Assembly: GCA_046233115.1 (NCBI GenBank)
Contig: JBJXHM010000013.1
Location: 62,001 to 126,000, forward strand
Direction: 5' to 3'
Length of the DNA stretch: 64,000 nucleotides
From: JACOMY01 sp046233115
GTDB lineage: Bacteria > Pseudomonadota > Alphaproteobacteria > Kiloniellales > JACOMY01
The first letter of the stretch is position 1. Each line of letters starts with the position of its first letter. Position numbers and translations under genes: made by a program. The notes beneath the pieces are model-generated. The model was not told where the DNA came from. It saw only the letters and a program-made list of their open reading frames with translations, and did not search any database. This document shows positions 1-7,652 of this stretch, in pieces.

Positions 1-784
1 GCCGGAGCCGATGCAGGCCGGCTGCGACCTGCTGCACGGCCTGGTCTCCAACGCCGAGTGGGCGGGAGTGCCGCTGGCGGTGCTGCTGGACGAGGCCGGG
101 GTGAAGCCGGAGGGGCGCTGGGCGATCGCGGTCGGCAACGACGCGCCGAGCCTGGCCCGCTCGATCCCGGTCGAGAAGCTGATGACCGACGGCCTGCTGG
201 CGCTCTACCAGAACGGCGAGCGGCTGCGGCCCGAGCAGGGCTATCCCATGCGCCTGCTGCTGCCGGGCTGGGAGGGCAACATGAACGTGAAGTGGGTGAC
301 CAGCCTCTGGATCACCGACGTGCCGGCCCACACCAAGGACGAGTCGGGCGAGTACACCGAGCTGCTGGCCGACGGCGGGGCGGTGAAGTTCACCTTCGGC
401 ATGGGGGTGAAGTCGGTGATCACCCGCCCCTCGGCCACCCTGACGATGAGCGGCCCCGGCCTCTACGAGATCTCCGGCCTGGCCTGGTCCGGCGCCGGCC
501 GAGTGCGCAAGGTGGAGCTCTCGGCCGACGGCGGCCGGAGCTGGGCCGAGGCGGCACTGGCCGAGCCGGTGCTGCCGCGCGCGCTCACCCGCTTCCGCCT
601 GCCCTGGCGCTGGGACGGCGGCGCAGCCGAGCTGATGAGCCGGGCCGAGGACGAGAGCGGCGCGGTGCAGCCGACCCGCACCCTCTGGAAGACCCGCTAC
701 GACCCGAGCAACTTCCTGCACTACAACGCCATCCAGGCCTGGCGCGTGACGCCGGGGGGAGCGGTGGAAAATGTCTACACCTAG
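1..784 (+). CDS. soxC: SoxC-type sulfane dehydrogenase molybdopterin subunit, C-terminal part (5' truncated by window edge)
   Basis: The open frame runs in from the window edge and ends with TAG at 782-784. The visible ~260 residues fit the C-terminal part of the SoxC / sulfite-oxidase molybdoenzyme family: a segment of the Moco domain (LLLPGWEGNMNVKW, TSLWITD) followed by the Ig-like dimerisation domain with GxGRVRKVELSADGG. In the family, SoxCD oxidises the sulfane sulfur bound to SoxYZ in the periplasm. The stop overlaps the start of the next gene by 14 bp, which fits the obligate soxC-soxD pairing and implies translational coupling. The Moco-ligating Cys and the signal peptide lie upstream of the window, so catalytic competence cannot be judged. 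Confidence 0.88.
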   Translation, partial: PEPMQAGCDLLHGLVSNAEWAGVPLAVLLDEAGVKPEGRWAIAVGNDAPSLARSIPVEKLMTDGLLALYQNGERLRPEQGYPMRLLLPGWEGNMNVKWVTSLWITDVPAHTKDESGEYTELLADGGAVKFTFGMGVKSVITRPSATLTMSGPGLYEISGLAWSGAGRVRKVELSADGGRSWAEAALAEPVLPRALTRFRLPWRWDGGAAELMSRAEDESGAVQPTRTLWKTRYDPSNFLHYNAIQAWRVTPGGAVENVYT

Positions 785-1295
785 GATCCTGGCCACGGCC
801 GCCCTGCTGCTCGCCGCCACCACGGCGGTGCGCGCAGAGAGCCCCAACCTCGGCCAGCCGCTGGCGCCCGAGGAGATCCCGCTCTATGCCGTCTACGTCC
901 TGCCCGACGGCCGCGGCCTGCCGCCCGGCGGCGGCACGGCGCTGGAGGGGGAGGCGCTCTACCAGGGCTTCTGCGCGGCCTGTCACGGTGCGACGGGTGT
1001 CGAGGGCCCGATCACCCCACCGGTCGGCCCGAACGAGATCTGGCCCAAGCCGGCCGGCCGCCACTGGCCCTACGCGACGACCCTGTTCGACTACATCCGC
1101 CGCGCGATGCCCTTCAACGCGCCGAAGTCCCTGACCGACGAGGAGGTCTACGCCATCACCGCCTACATCCTCCACCGCAACGGCCTGATCCCCGAGGACG
1201 CGGAGATGAACGGCCAGACCCTGCCGCAGGTGCAGATGCCAAAACGCGACGGCTTCATCGACGTGTGGGAGAAGCAGGGGGAGAGGCCTTGGTGA
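771..1295 (+). CDS. soxD: SoxD-like c-type cytochrome, short monoheme form
   Basis: Encodes 174 aa with a Sec signal peptide (hydrophobic stretch ending near residue 22, A-x-A-like before ESPN), so it is periplasmic. One haem c site is visible: CAACH at residues 68-72, with Met113 of RRAMPF as likely axial ligand. The surrounding motifs (LPDGRGLPPG, YATTLFDYIRRAMPF, MPKRDGF) are those I know from SoxD. SoxD of Paracoccus-type systems is about twice this length and dihaem, so this is a single-haem version matching the N-terminal haem domain. It would take electrons from SoxC. The start overlaps the soxC stop. Confidence 0.85.
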   Translation: MSTPRILATAALLLAATTAVRAESPNLGQPLAPEEIPLYAVYVLPDGRGLPPGGGTALEGEALYQGFCAACHGATGVEGPITPPVGPNEIWPKPAGRHWPYATTLFDYIRRAMPFNAPKSLTDEEVYAITAYILHRNGLIPEDAEMNGQTLPQVQMPKRDGFIDVWEKQGERPW

Positions 1296-1383
1296 AGGGC
1301 GAGCAATATCTGATACCAGGACCGGGGCGCTCGGGAAGTGTCTCAGCTGGAAATTTGACCGCGCCTCGCGCGATCCCCACCTA

Positions 1384-1403
1384 TATGCATAGTGCTACGC
1401 ATA
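1384..1403. promoter_or_regulatory. Near-perfect palindrome upstream of vapD, candidate operator
   Basis: Two 9-bp arms, TATGCATAG and CTACGCATA, are separated by TG and match at 8 of 9 paired positions. The site ends 15 bases before the vapD ATG and just before its GAGG ribosome-binding site. The position suits autoregulation by a toxin-antitoxin pair, but no binding data exist here. Confidence 0.4.
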
Positions 1404-1418
1404 AATGAGGACGCGTTC

Positions 1419-1781
1419 ATGGCTCAGTACGCTATTGCATTCGATTTGAACACCCGTGCAATGCGGGACGACGGACTCTCTTCAGCCGAGATCACAGCAG
1501 TCTATCAGCGAGAAATCCCAGACGCCTTGGCGTCCTGCGGCTTCACGGCTCATCCGCAGGGGTCCCTTTATCATACTGAGCAGGACCAAGATCCGATCAC
1601 GGCTGTCATGCGCCTCCAAGGATCGCTCCAGAATGGAGCCCCTCGGTTCTGTCAGTATGTTAGCCGCGTTCACGTCTTCCGGATGGAGGAGTGGAGTGAT
1701 GTTACTGACCTAATCTCTGGACATCCGGCAGCGGGCGCACCAGAAGCCGAAGAAGAGTTTGAGGAGGCCGAGCTTGCCTAA
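1419..1781 (+). CDS. vapD: VapD-family toxin-like protein (Cas2-fold endoribonuclease family)
   Basis: A 120-aa protein. The start is placed at ATG 1419, behind GAGG at 1407-1410, because the family begins close to the YAIAFDL motif (residues 4-10 here). Other family features are GSLYH (residue ~48) and VFRMEEWSDVTDLI near residue 95. VapD proteins have a ferredoxin/Cas2-like fold and act as RNA-cleaving toxins in several bacteria. The C-terminal ~20 residues (GAPEAEEEFEEAELA) are an acidic tail beyond the usual domain. It overlaps the downstream gene by 8 bp, as expected for a toxin-antitoxin or co-translated pair. RNase activity is inferred from the family only. Confidence 0.82.
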   Translation: MAQYAIAFDLNTRAMRDDGLSSAEITAVYQREIPDALASCGFTAHPQGSLYHTEQDQDPITAVMRLQGSLQNGAPRFCQYVSRVHVFRMEEWSDVTDLISGHPAAGAPEAEEEFEEAELA

Positions 1782-2085
1782 AGGACCAAGAGGTCAGAAG
1801 CGGCCCGCAGACGTGATCGGCAACGCGGCCAGGATCGCGCAGACCACGATTGGTGAGGTTGAGGACGAGAACGACGACGACGGTAAAGACCCTGCGGCTA
1901 AGGCTCTCGGGTCAAAGGGCGGGAAAGCGCGGGCGTGTGAATTGCCAGCCGAGCAGAGGTCGGAGATTGCGCGAAAGGCGGCGGCCAAGAGAGATGGTCA
2001 ATGTAGTCATTTTTTTTGCCACGCTGCCGAAGCGCCCTTCAATTGTGGGACACGCTCAATCAGGTCTCGTTTTGCTAGCCGATAA
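1774..2085 (+). CDS. Small basic Gly/Ala-Lys-rich protein, partner of vapD, 3' end apparently frameshifted
   Basis: The conserved core starts LPKGPRGQKRPADVIGNAARIA and ends in an alanine/lysine-rich GSKGGKARA...RSEIARKAAAKR segment, a small uncharacterised family common in Proteobacteria, possibly nucleic-acid binding. I chose TTG 1774 because homologues begin MPKGPRG and because GAGGAGG lies 6 bases upstream. It overlaps the vapD stop by 8 bp. The last ~34 residues (after AAKR) do not look like the family and run antisense into the neighbouring gene. Without the extra GA in GAGAGA at 1989-1994 the frame would end ...AAKRWSM, the expected terminus, so a 2-base slippage is likely. An antitoxin role is inference from position. 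Confidence 0.62.
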   Translation: MPKGPRGQKRPADVIGNAARIAQTTIGEVEDENDDDGKDPAAKALGSKGGKARACELPAEQRSEIARKAAAKRDGQCSHFFCHAAEAPFNCGTRSIRSRFASR

Positions 2086-3437
2086 AAGACCTCTTTCATT
2101 GTATTCTCTGACTCTATTCCTGTCAGTTCCCTTGCGATCCGATTTGTGATCATCGCGTGATTTTCGAGATAGTCCATCACGGACTCTTCTGGCGAGGCAA
2201 GCGCATCATGTTTGATCGTCACCAGCACCGAAGCTTGAAGTTCTTCGATTACCGGTGGCTTTAATCGTAGCTTTTGCATCGCTTTAAATGCCGTATTCAA
2301 TCCCTCACCAACATCCTTATTTGGTGGGTCAGGAAATTTATTTATCAATCTTACAATTGCACCGTTTCTTGCGAACTGTTCATCAAGTAAGTTGCGAACG
2401 GTAACATGGCCAGGAAATAGTCCTGGGCTTTCCACTTCTACACGATTGTCGAATACTCGAATTTGAACGTCAGTGGCAATACTGTAGTCGCGATGAAGTA
2501 TCGCATTCGTAACAATTTCGTGCAATGTTTCAAATGGGTACTTGACCGCTTCCAAACCTTTTGGTCCGAGTTTTTGAATGCCTTCTACCATCGTTACTGT
2601 GGATTCCACAGACTTTTTAATCAGGTCATACAAGTGACCTTCTATTGACAAGGGGGTTCCGTCGAGGGTTTCGCGCGTTGCAGCCTTGACGGTCTTGTAT
2701 CTGTACAGCTTTACCCCAGAGCGCTTTGGCAGCGCAGCTTGCGGCTCATCGGCAAAAAGCAAGACTGCGGCAACAACTGGTTTCTCGCTTTTTATCAGGC
2801 TCTGCTTTTTCAAGAATCGCATTGGATCTACTGTCGGGACTACAGCTTCGATAAACGAAACAATCACATCTGATTCTGATACAATATCAATATCAACGTC
2901 CACCGTCTGCTTCTCAAAGCTTTCGATTCCCTTGTCAAGCCTCAACCTTTCAATGGCCGATTCGCCTTTAACTTCAAGATTTTGCGCTCCTCGTCGTATA
3001 TATATCTTCTTGTTATGTGCCCTTGCTATCTGTGGTGTTCTTTGCACTTGAATATGTAGCACCAAGCCAGTCGACCCTGCAGCACGCAGATATTCATAAG
3101 AGTACTCTGCACCAAGCGGAAAAAGTGCCTCCAAGGATTGGATATGGCCGTTTCCGGCCTCGACGTCTTTGAACCCGTGCCACTGCCTGAACTTAACGCC
3201 CATTATATTCTCTTCACTTATGCCAATGTACAAATCGCCACCTGCGGCGTTTGCAAAGGCAGTGATCGCAACCCCCAGCTTCTTGGTCGAAACCTCAATG
3301 GACTTGAGGTCTGCGAAGTGCCCCTCCTCAAGATTCAAAAGTCTGTCGCGCTGACCGCCGGTAATCTCAATAACATCTATACCTCTGCTCGTTACCACAC
3401 CCGTTCTCCGCTTGATATCCGGTATACATTCGAGCAT
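2007..3437 (-). CDS. AlbA_2 / Schlafen-like DNA-binding domain protein with RecG-like ATPase C-terminus
   Basis: 476 aa. Residues ~30-150 fit the Schlafen AlbA_2 domain (LEEGHFADLKSIEV, ITAFANAAGGDLYIGISEEN). Residues ~290-400 fit the HATPase_c_4 region found in so-called RecG-related proteins (LHEIVTNAILHRDYS, NRVEVESPG, GEGLNTAF). A winged-helix-like C-terminus follows. Such proteins are common in mobile and defence-associated regions; no precise activity is established for most. The gene is visibly less GC-rich than its surroundings and sits between a VapD pair and an insertion sequence, so it is probably acquired. Its last 79 bp overlap the extended tail of the opposite-strand gene. The start ATG 3437 is the first in the frame. 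Confidence 0.78.
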   Translation of the reverse strand: MLECIPDIKRRTGVVTSRGIDVIEITGGQRDRLLNLEEGHFADLKSIEVSTKKLGVAITAFANAAGGDLYIGISEENIMGVKFRQWHGFKDVEAGNGHIQSLEALFPLGAEYSYEYLRAAGSTGLVLHIQVQRTPQIARAHNKKIYIRRGAQNLEVKGESAIERLRLDKGIESFEKQTVDVDIDIVSESDVIVSFIEAVVPTVDPMRFLKKQSLIKSEKPVVAAVLLFADEPQAALPKRSGVKLYRYKTVKAATRETLDGTPLSIEGHLYDLIKKSVESTVTMVEGIQKLGPKGLEAVKYPFETLHEIVTNAILHRDYSIATDVQIRVFDNRVEVESPGLFPGHVTVRNLLDEQFARNGAIVRLINKFPDPPNKDVGEGLNTAFKAMQKLRLKPPVIEELQASVLVTIKHDALASPEESVMDYLENHAMITNRIARELTGIESENTMKEVFYRLAKRDLIERVPQLKGASAAWQKK

Positions 3438-3649
3438 TTATCACAAAGAACCCTGGACATCCACTGATAATCTCCAGTTAACCGGCGGCAAGTGGCGATA
3501 AGGACCTACAAGAACAACTGCCATACGCTTAACGGTAAGGACAAAAGTTCACATAGTTAGAGCATAAACAAGTTGCCCCTCTCCAAGCGAGGCATGATCC
3601 TGCTGTACAGAGTCGGTAATTGCCTGACAGAGCCACCGTTTGGTGGGGG

Positions 3650-4720
3650 TTAGGCTGCCACCTTGGGATCGGTGTGAGAGGACGTGTTCCGGGCCCTGTA
3701 TTTCTCCTTTTGTGAAGGGATGCCATCGCAGAAGGCCTTGAGGGGCATTCGGCCCTGGATGCCCCGGCCCTGATGCGGCCGCTTGGTATTGTAGCTCTCC
3801 AGATTGCGATCGAGCGAGGCCTGCATCTCTTCGACGGTCTCGAACCAGGTGCGCCGGCCCTCGACGCGGAAGTGCTCGTCAAGCAGCGTTCGATGCAGGC
3901 GCTCGACGATACCGTTGGATTGCGGCCTGGAGACCTTGGTGCGCTTGTGCTCGATGCCCTCGAGCTGCAGGAAGAGCTCGTAGGGATGCAGGTCCGGCCG
4001 ACCGCAGAACTCCCGGCCGTTGGCGGACAGAACGGCGTCAATGGTGGCGCCGTGCTCCTCGAAAGTCGAAAGCACGTCGTTGTTCAGGGTCTGCACTGCC
4101 GTCAGCGGGATCTTGGTGGTGAAGAGCCGGCCCCAGGCATAGCGGGAATGGCAGTCGATGGCCGACTGCAGATAGATCCGTCCCACGCCCTTGAGGCTGC
4201 CCACCAGGAAGGTGTCGACGGCAACCAGGGCGCCTGTGTGTGGGGCTTCGATGTGGCGCTCTCGGAACTCCGGGCTGAAACGTTCCAGCGCCTTGATCTG
4301 CTCTTCACTGAGCTCCAGCTTGCGCTCGGACGTCGCCTTCTCCAGGCGCAGCAGGCGCTCATGCTTGGTCAGCAGGTTGTGGCGCTGCCAGACACCGCGC
4401 ACGCCGCCGGCCAAGACCTGGACACCTCGGAGCGCCAGCTCCTGAGCCACTCGCGTGCAGCCATGGCAGGGATGATCCATGGCGTGCGCCAGGACCGCCT
4501 CTTCGACCTCCTTGGCGACCCGGTTGGGGTGCGGGCCCTTGGCGCCCGGCAGGCGGTCGATCAGCCCCTCGGCACCATAGGTCTGATAGTTCCGCCGGAT
4601 CTCGTAGAACTGCTGGCGCGAATAGCCCATCACCTTGCAGGCCTTCGAGACGTTGCCCAGATCCTGGGCCAAATCGAGCAACGACAGCTTCCGCCGTGCT
4701 ACCTTCTGTGCGCTGGTCAT
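3650..4720 (-). CDS. IS481-family DDE transposase with Asp-to-Ala change in the catalytic triad
   Basis: 356 aa. The N-terminal helix-turn-helix (KLSLLDLAQDLGNVSKACKV) is followed by the integrase core. The first catalytic Asp is D169 (VAVDTF) and the Glu is E273 (NGIVERLH). The middle motif, normally S-D-N-G-R-E-F, reads S-A-N-G-R-E-F, with Ala233 encoded by GCC at 4022-4024 on the minus strand where GAC would give Asp. The frame is otherwise intact over the full family length. Loss of the second metal-binding Asp should abolish catalysis in DDE enzymes, so this copy is probably immobile unless helped in trans. Confidence 0.87.
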   Translation of the reverse strand: MTSAQKVARRKLSLLDLAQDLGNVSKACKVMGYSRQQFYEIRRNYQTYGAEGLIDRLPGAKGPHPNRVAKEVEEAVLAHAMDHPCHGCTRVAQELALRGVQVLAGGVRGVWQRHNLLTKHERLLRLEKATSERKLELSEEQIKALERFSPEFRERHIEAPHTGALVAVDTFLVGSLKGVGRIYLQSAIDCHSRYAWGRLFTTKIPLTAVQTLNNDVLSTFEEHGATIDAVLSANGREFCGRPDLHPYELFLQLEGIEHKRTKVSRPQSNGIVERLHRTLLDEHFRVEGRRTWFETVEEMQASLDRNLESYNTKRPHQGRGIQGRMPLKAFCDGIPSQKEKYRARNTSSHTDPKVAA

Positions 4721-4795
4721 ATCGCTTTCCTCTGATCGGGTTGGACGTCGTTTGGCGATGACATCCTAACCCCAACCGAGGGCGGCACGGCTGCG

Positions 4796-4823
4796 GCCGG
4801 ACCTGGCTCAAACCAGGTCCGGC
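4796..4823. repeat. Perfect 11-bp inverted repeat inside the IS right end
   Basis: GCCGGACCTGG and CCAGGTCCGGC flank a 6-base loop (CTCAAA). It lies between the transposase start and the right terminal repeat. A hairpin here could stop readthrough transcription from outside from activating the transposase, an arrangement known for other IS families; that role is inferred. Confidence 0.6.
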
Positions 4824-4852
4824 AACCATCCAATTGTCAGGTCAATACCGAC

Positions 4853-5089
4853 TCACTTCATTCTGAGCGAGAGGTCGGGTACCCTGGTCATCAGGAGGCG
4901 CTTGAGCCCGATCTCCGTCTCGAGGCGGCCCTCATGTTGCTGCAGGGTGCGCAGGAAGTAGAGCAACCAGGGCGGCCAGTCTGGCGTCTCTCTGCGGATC
5001 GTGCGCTGGGTCTGGCACAGGGCGACGTAGCAACTCTCCTCGCTCTGCTCGATGATGCTTTCAAGGAAGCTGTAGGGCACGTAGGCCTC
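4853..5089 (-). pseudogene. Fic-family protein remnant, truncated at both ends
   Basis: The reading frame holds ~78 residues resembling the region after the Fic catalytic core: EAYVPYSFLESIIEQSEESCYVAL, QTQRTI, PDWPPWLLYFLRTLQQ. In intact Fic AMP-transferase-type proteins this follows the HPFxxGNGR motif, which is absent here; upstream residues no longer match. The frame stops inside the inverted repeat of the adjacent IS, where the family would continue into a winged-helix C-terminus. No continuation is seen on the other side of the IS. Confidence 0.65.
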
Positions 5090-5225
5090 GCTGCTGCCCG
5101 GTGGCCGCTCGACCTTCCCTATCCGACAGCCCAGTGCACTCGATACCCGCATCCATACCCAAAAATATCCAAACCGCCCCGTACGCCCCTCCCGCCGTGA
5201 TCAGCGCCCCTTCCCGAAAGACATA

Positions 5226-5259
5226 AGAAAAGGGCGCGGCAGCCTAAGCCACCGCGCCC
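5226..5259 (-). terminator. Rho-independent terminator of clpSA
   Basis: On the minus strand GGGCGCGG and CCGCGCCC pair around a 12-base loop and are followed by TTTTCTT. It begins about 33 bases after the clpA stop codon. Confidence 0.85.
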
Positions 5260-5291
5260 CTGATCTCGTTCTCGGCCGAGCAGGAAGCTCC

Positions 5292-7649
5292 CTACTCCAC
5301 CGCCTCCGGTTCCCGGCTTTCCTCGTCGTCGCCGTTCTTGCCCTTGGGAGCTTCTTCCGGCGGGCTGGGCTCGCTGGGGCCGGGCAGCGCCTTGATGGTC
5401 TCGGGGTAGGTGAAGACCGGCAGGTCCTCCTCGATGTCGACGCGGACCACGCCGCCCTTCACCAGGCGGCCGAAGAGGAGCTCCTCGGCCAGGGACTGCT
5501 TGATGTGCTCCTGGATCACGCGGGCCAAGGGCCGGGCGCCCATCACCGGGTCGTAGCCGCGCTTGGCCAGCCACTTGCGCGCCTTCTCGGTCAGCTCGAT
5601 CGTCACCTTGCGGTCGGCCAGCTGCGCCTCCAGCTGGAGCACGAACTTGTCGACCACGCGGGAGATGATCTCCGGCGTCAGGTGGCGGAAGGGCACGATC
5701 GCGTCCAGGCGGTTGCGGAACTCCGGCGTGAAGGTGCGGGTGATCGCCTCCTCGCTGTCGCCGGTGCGGACCTCGCGCGAGAAGCCGATCGCCGGCTTCG
5801 CCAGGTCGGCAGCACCCGCGTTCGTGGTCATGATCAGGATCACGTTGCGGAAGTCGACCTGCTTGCCGTTGTGGTCGGTCAGCTTGCCGTAGTCCATCAC
5901 CTGCAGCAGCACGTTGAAGAGGTCGGGATGCGCCTTCTCGATCTCGTCCAGCAGCAGCACCGAGTGCGGATGCTGGTCGATCGCGTCGGTCAGCAGGCCG
6001 CCCTGGTCGAAGCCGACGTAACCCGGAGGGGCACCGATCAGCCGCGAGACCGAATGGCGCTCCATGTACTCCGACATGTCGAAGCGGGTGAGGTGGATGC
6101 CGAGCGAGCTCGCCAGCTGGCGCGCCACCTCGGTCTTGCCGACGCCGGTCGGGCCGCTGAAGAGGTAGCAGCCGATCGGCTTCTCGCCGTCGCGGAGGCC
6201 AGCGCGGGAGAGCTTGATCGCCGCCGAGAGCGCCTCGATCGCCTGGTCCTGGCCGAAGACCATGGCCTTCAGGTCGCGCTCCAGGTTCTGCAGGGACTGG
6301 CGGTCGTCCTGGCTCACCTGCTTGGGCGGGATGCGGGCCATCTTGGCCACCACCGCCTCCACGTCCTTCGAGCCCAGGCTCTTCTTGCGCCGGCTCTCGG
6401 GCAGCAGCTGCTGCGAGGCGCCGGCCTCGTCGATCACGTCGATCGCCTTGTCCGGCAACTTGCGGTCATGCATGTAGCGCGCCGAGAGCTCGACGGCGGT
6501 GCGGATCGCCTCGTGGGTGAAGCGCACGCCGTGATGCTCCTCGTAGTAGGGCTTCAGGCCGCGCAGGATCTTCACCGCGTCGTCCACCGTCGGCTCGACC
6601 ACGTCGATCTTCTGGAAGCGCCGCACCAGGGCGCGGTCCTTCTCGAAGTAGTTCCGGTATTCCTTGTAGGTGGTGGAGCCGATGCAGCGGAGCGTGCCGG
6701 CCTGCAGCGCGGGCTTCAGCAGGTTGGAGGCGTCCATCGCCCCGCCCGAGGTCGCGCCCGCGCCGATCACGGTGTGGATCTCGTCGATGAAGAGCACGCC
6801 GTGCGGCTGCTCCTCCAGCTCCTTCACCACCGCCTTCAGGCGCTCCTCGAAGTCGCCGCGGTAGCGGGTGCCGGCCAGCAGCGAGCCCATGTCGAGCGCG
6901 AAGATGGTGGCGCCGGCCAGGACATCGGGGACCTCGCCCTCGACGATCTTGCGGGCCAGGCCCTCGGCGATCGCGGTCTTGCCGACGCCGGGGTCGCCGA
7001 CGAAGAGCGGATTGTTCTTGGTGCGGCGGCAGAGCACCTGGATGGTACGGTCGATCTCCATGTCGCGGCCGATGAGCGGGTCGATGCGACCCTCCAGCGC
7101 CTTGTTGTTGAGATCGACGCAGTAGGCGTCCAGCGCCTCGCGGCCCTTCTTCACCACCTTCTCGGCGGCGGCATCCTTGTCTGCGCCCGACACCGGACGC
7201 TCCTCCTCGTAGCCCTTCACCTTGGCAATGCCATGGCTGATGTAGTTGACGGCGTCGAGCCGGCTCATCTCCTGCTCCTGCAGGAAATAGACGGCGTGGC
7301 TCTCGCGCTCCGAGAAGAGGGCCACCAGCACGTTGGCGCCGGTCACCTCCTCACGGCCGGAGGACTGTACGTGGATCGCCGCACGCTGCAGCACCCGCTG
7401 GAAGCCGGCGGTCGGCTTGGCGTCGCCGGCGGAGCGGCTGATCAGGTTCGAGAGATCGTTGTCGATGTAGTCGATGAGCTGGCTGCGCAGCTTCTCCAGG
7501 TCGACGCCGCAGGCCTTCAGCACCGCGACGGCGTCCTGATCCTCACTCAGAGCCAACAACAGATGCTCCAGAGTGGCGTACTCGTGGCGCCGCTCGTTGG
7601 CGTAGCCGAGTGCGCGGTGCAGCGTCTGTTCGAGGTTGCTGGAGAGCAT
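5292..7649 (-). CDS. clpA: ATP-dependent Clp protease ATP-binding subunit ClpA
   Basis: 785 aa, the usual ClpA length. The N-terminal Clp repeat domain (residues 1-~145) binds ClpS. The first AAA+ module has Walker A GDPGVGKT (218-225) and FIDEIHTVIGAG; the second has Walker A GPTGVGKT near residue 500 and LLDEIEKAHPD. An IGF loop (AIGFSRE) for docking ClpP is present. The hexamer unfolds substrates, including N-degron proteins delivered by ClpS, and feeds them to ClpP. The start is 3 bases after the clpS stop, so the two are co-transcribed. The C-terminal ~40 residues form an acidic, Pro/Glu-rich tail. Confidence 0.97.
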   Translation of the reverse strand: MLSSNLEQTLHRALGYANERRHEYATLEHLLLALSEDQDAVAVLKACGVDLEKLRSQLIDYIDNDLSNLISRSAGDAKPTAGFQRVLQRAAIHVQSSGREEVTGANVLVALFSERESHAVYFLQEQEMSRLDAVNYISHGIAKVKGYEEERPVSGADKDAAAEKVVKKGREALDAYCVDLNNKALEGRIDPLIGRDMEIDRTIQVLCRRTKNNPLFVGDPGVGKTAIAEGLARKIVEGEVPDVLAGATIFALDMGSLLAGTRYRGDFEERLKAVVKELEEQPHGVLFIDEIHTVIGAGATSGGAMDASNLLKPALQAGTLRCIGSTTYKEYRNYFEKDRALVRRFQKIDVVEPTVDDAVKILRGLKPYYEEHHGVRFTHEAIRTAVELSARYMHDRKLPDKAIDVIDEAGASQQLLPESRRKKSLGSKDVEAVVAKMARIPPKQVSQDDRQSLQNLERDLKAMVFGQDQAIEALSAAIKLSRAGLRDGEKPIGCYLFSGPTGVGKTEVARQLASSLGIHLTRFDMSEYMERHSVSRLIGAPPGYVGFDQGGLLTDAIDQHPHSVLLLDEIEKAHPDLFNVLLQVMDYGKLTDHNGKQVDFRNVILIMTTNAGAADLAKPAIGFSREVRTGDSEEAITRTFTPEFRNRLDAIVPFRHLTPEIISRVVDKFVLQLEAQLADRKVTIELTEKARKWLAKRGYDPVMGARPLARVIQEHIKQSLAEELLFGRLVKGGVVRVDIEEDLPVFTYPETIKALPGPSEPSPPEEAPKGKNGDDEESREPEAVE

Positions 7650-7652
7650 AGG

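Larger units (their letters stand above)
3604..4860 (-). mobile_element. IS481-type insertion sequence
   Basis: One transposase gene lies between imperfect inverted repeats. GAGTCGGTAATTGCCTGACA at 3610-3629 matches the reverse complement of 4835-4854 (GAGTCGGTATTGACCTGACA) at 17 of 20 positions. Outer boundaries are uncertain: the left end may begin TGT at 3604 and the right end TGA at 4860. I could not identify a convincing target-site duplication. The right end abuts a truncated Fic gene, so that gene appears to have been broken by insertion or an end-associated deletion. Confidence 0.8.

Noticed and set aside
3597..4866. Target-site duplication for the IS481-type element
   Set aside because: I compared the bases outside both candidate ends and saw no convincing matching direct repeat, so none is reported.
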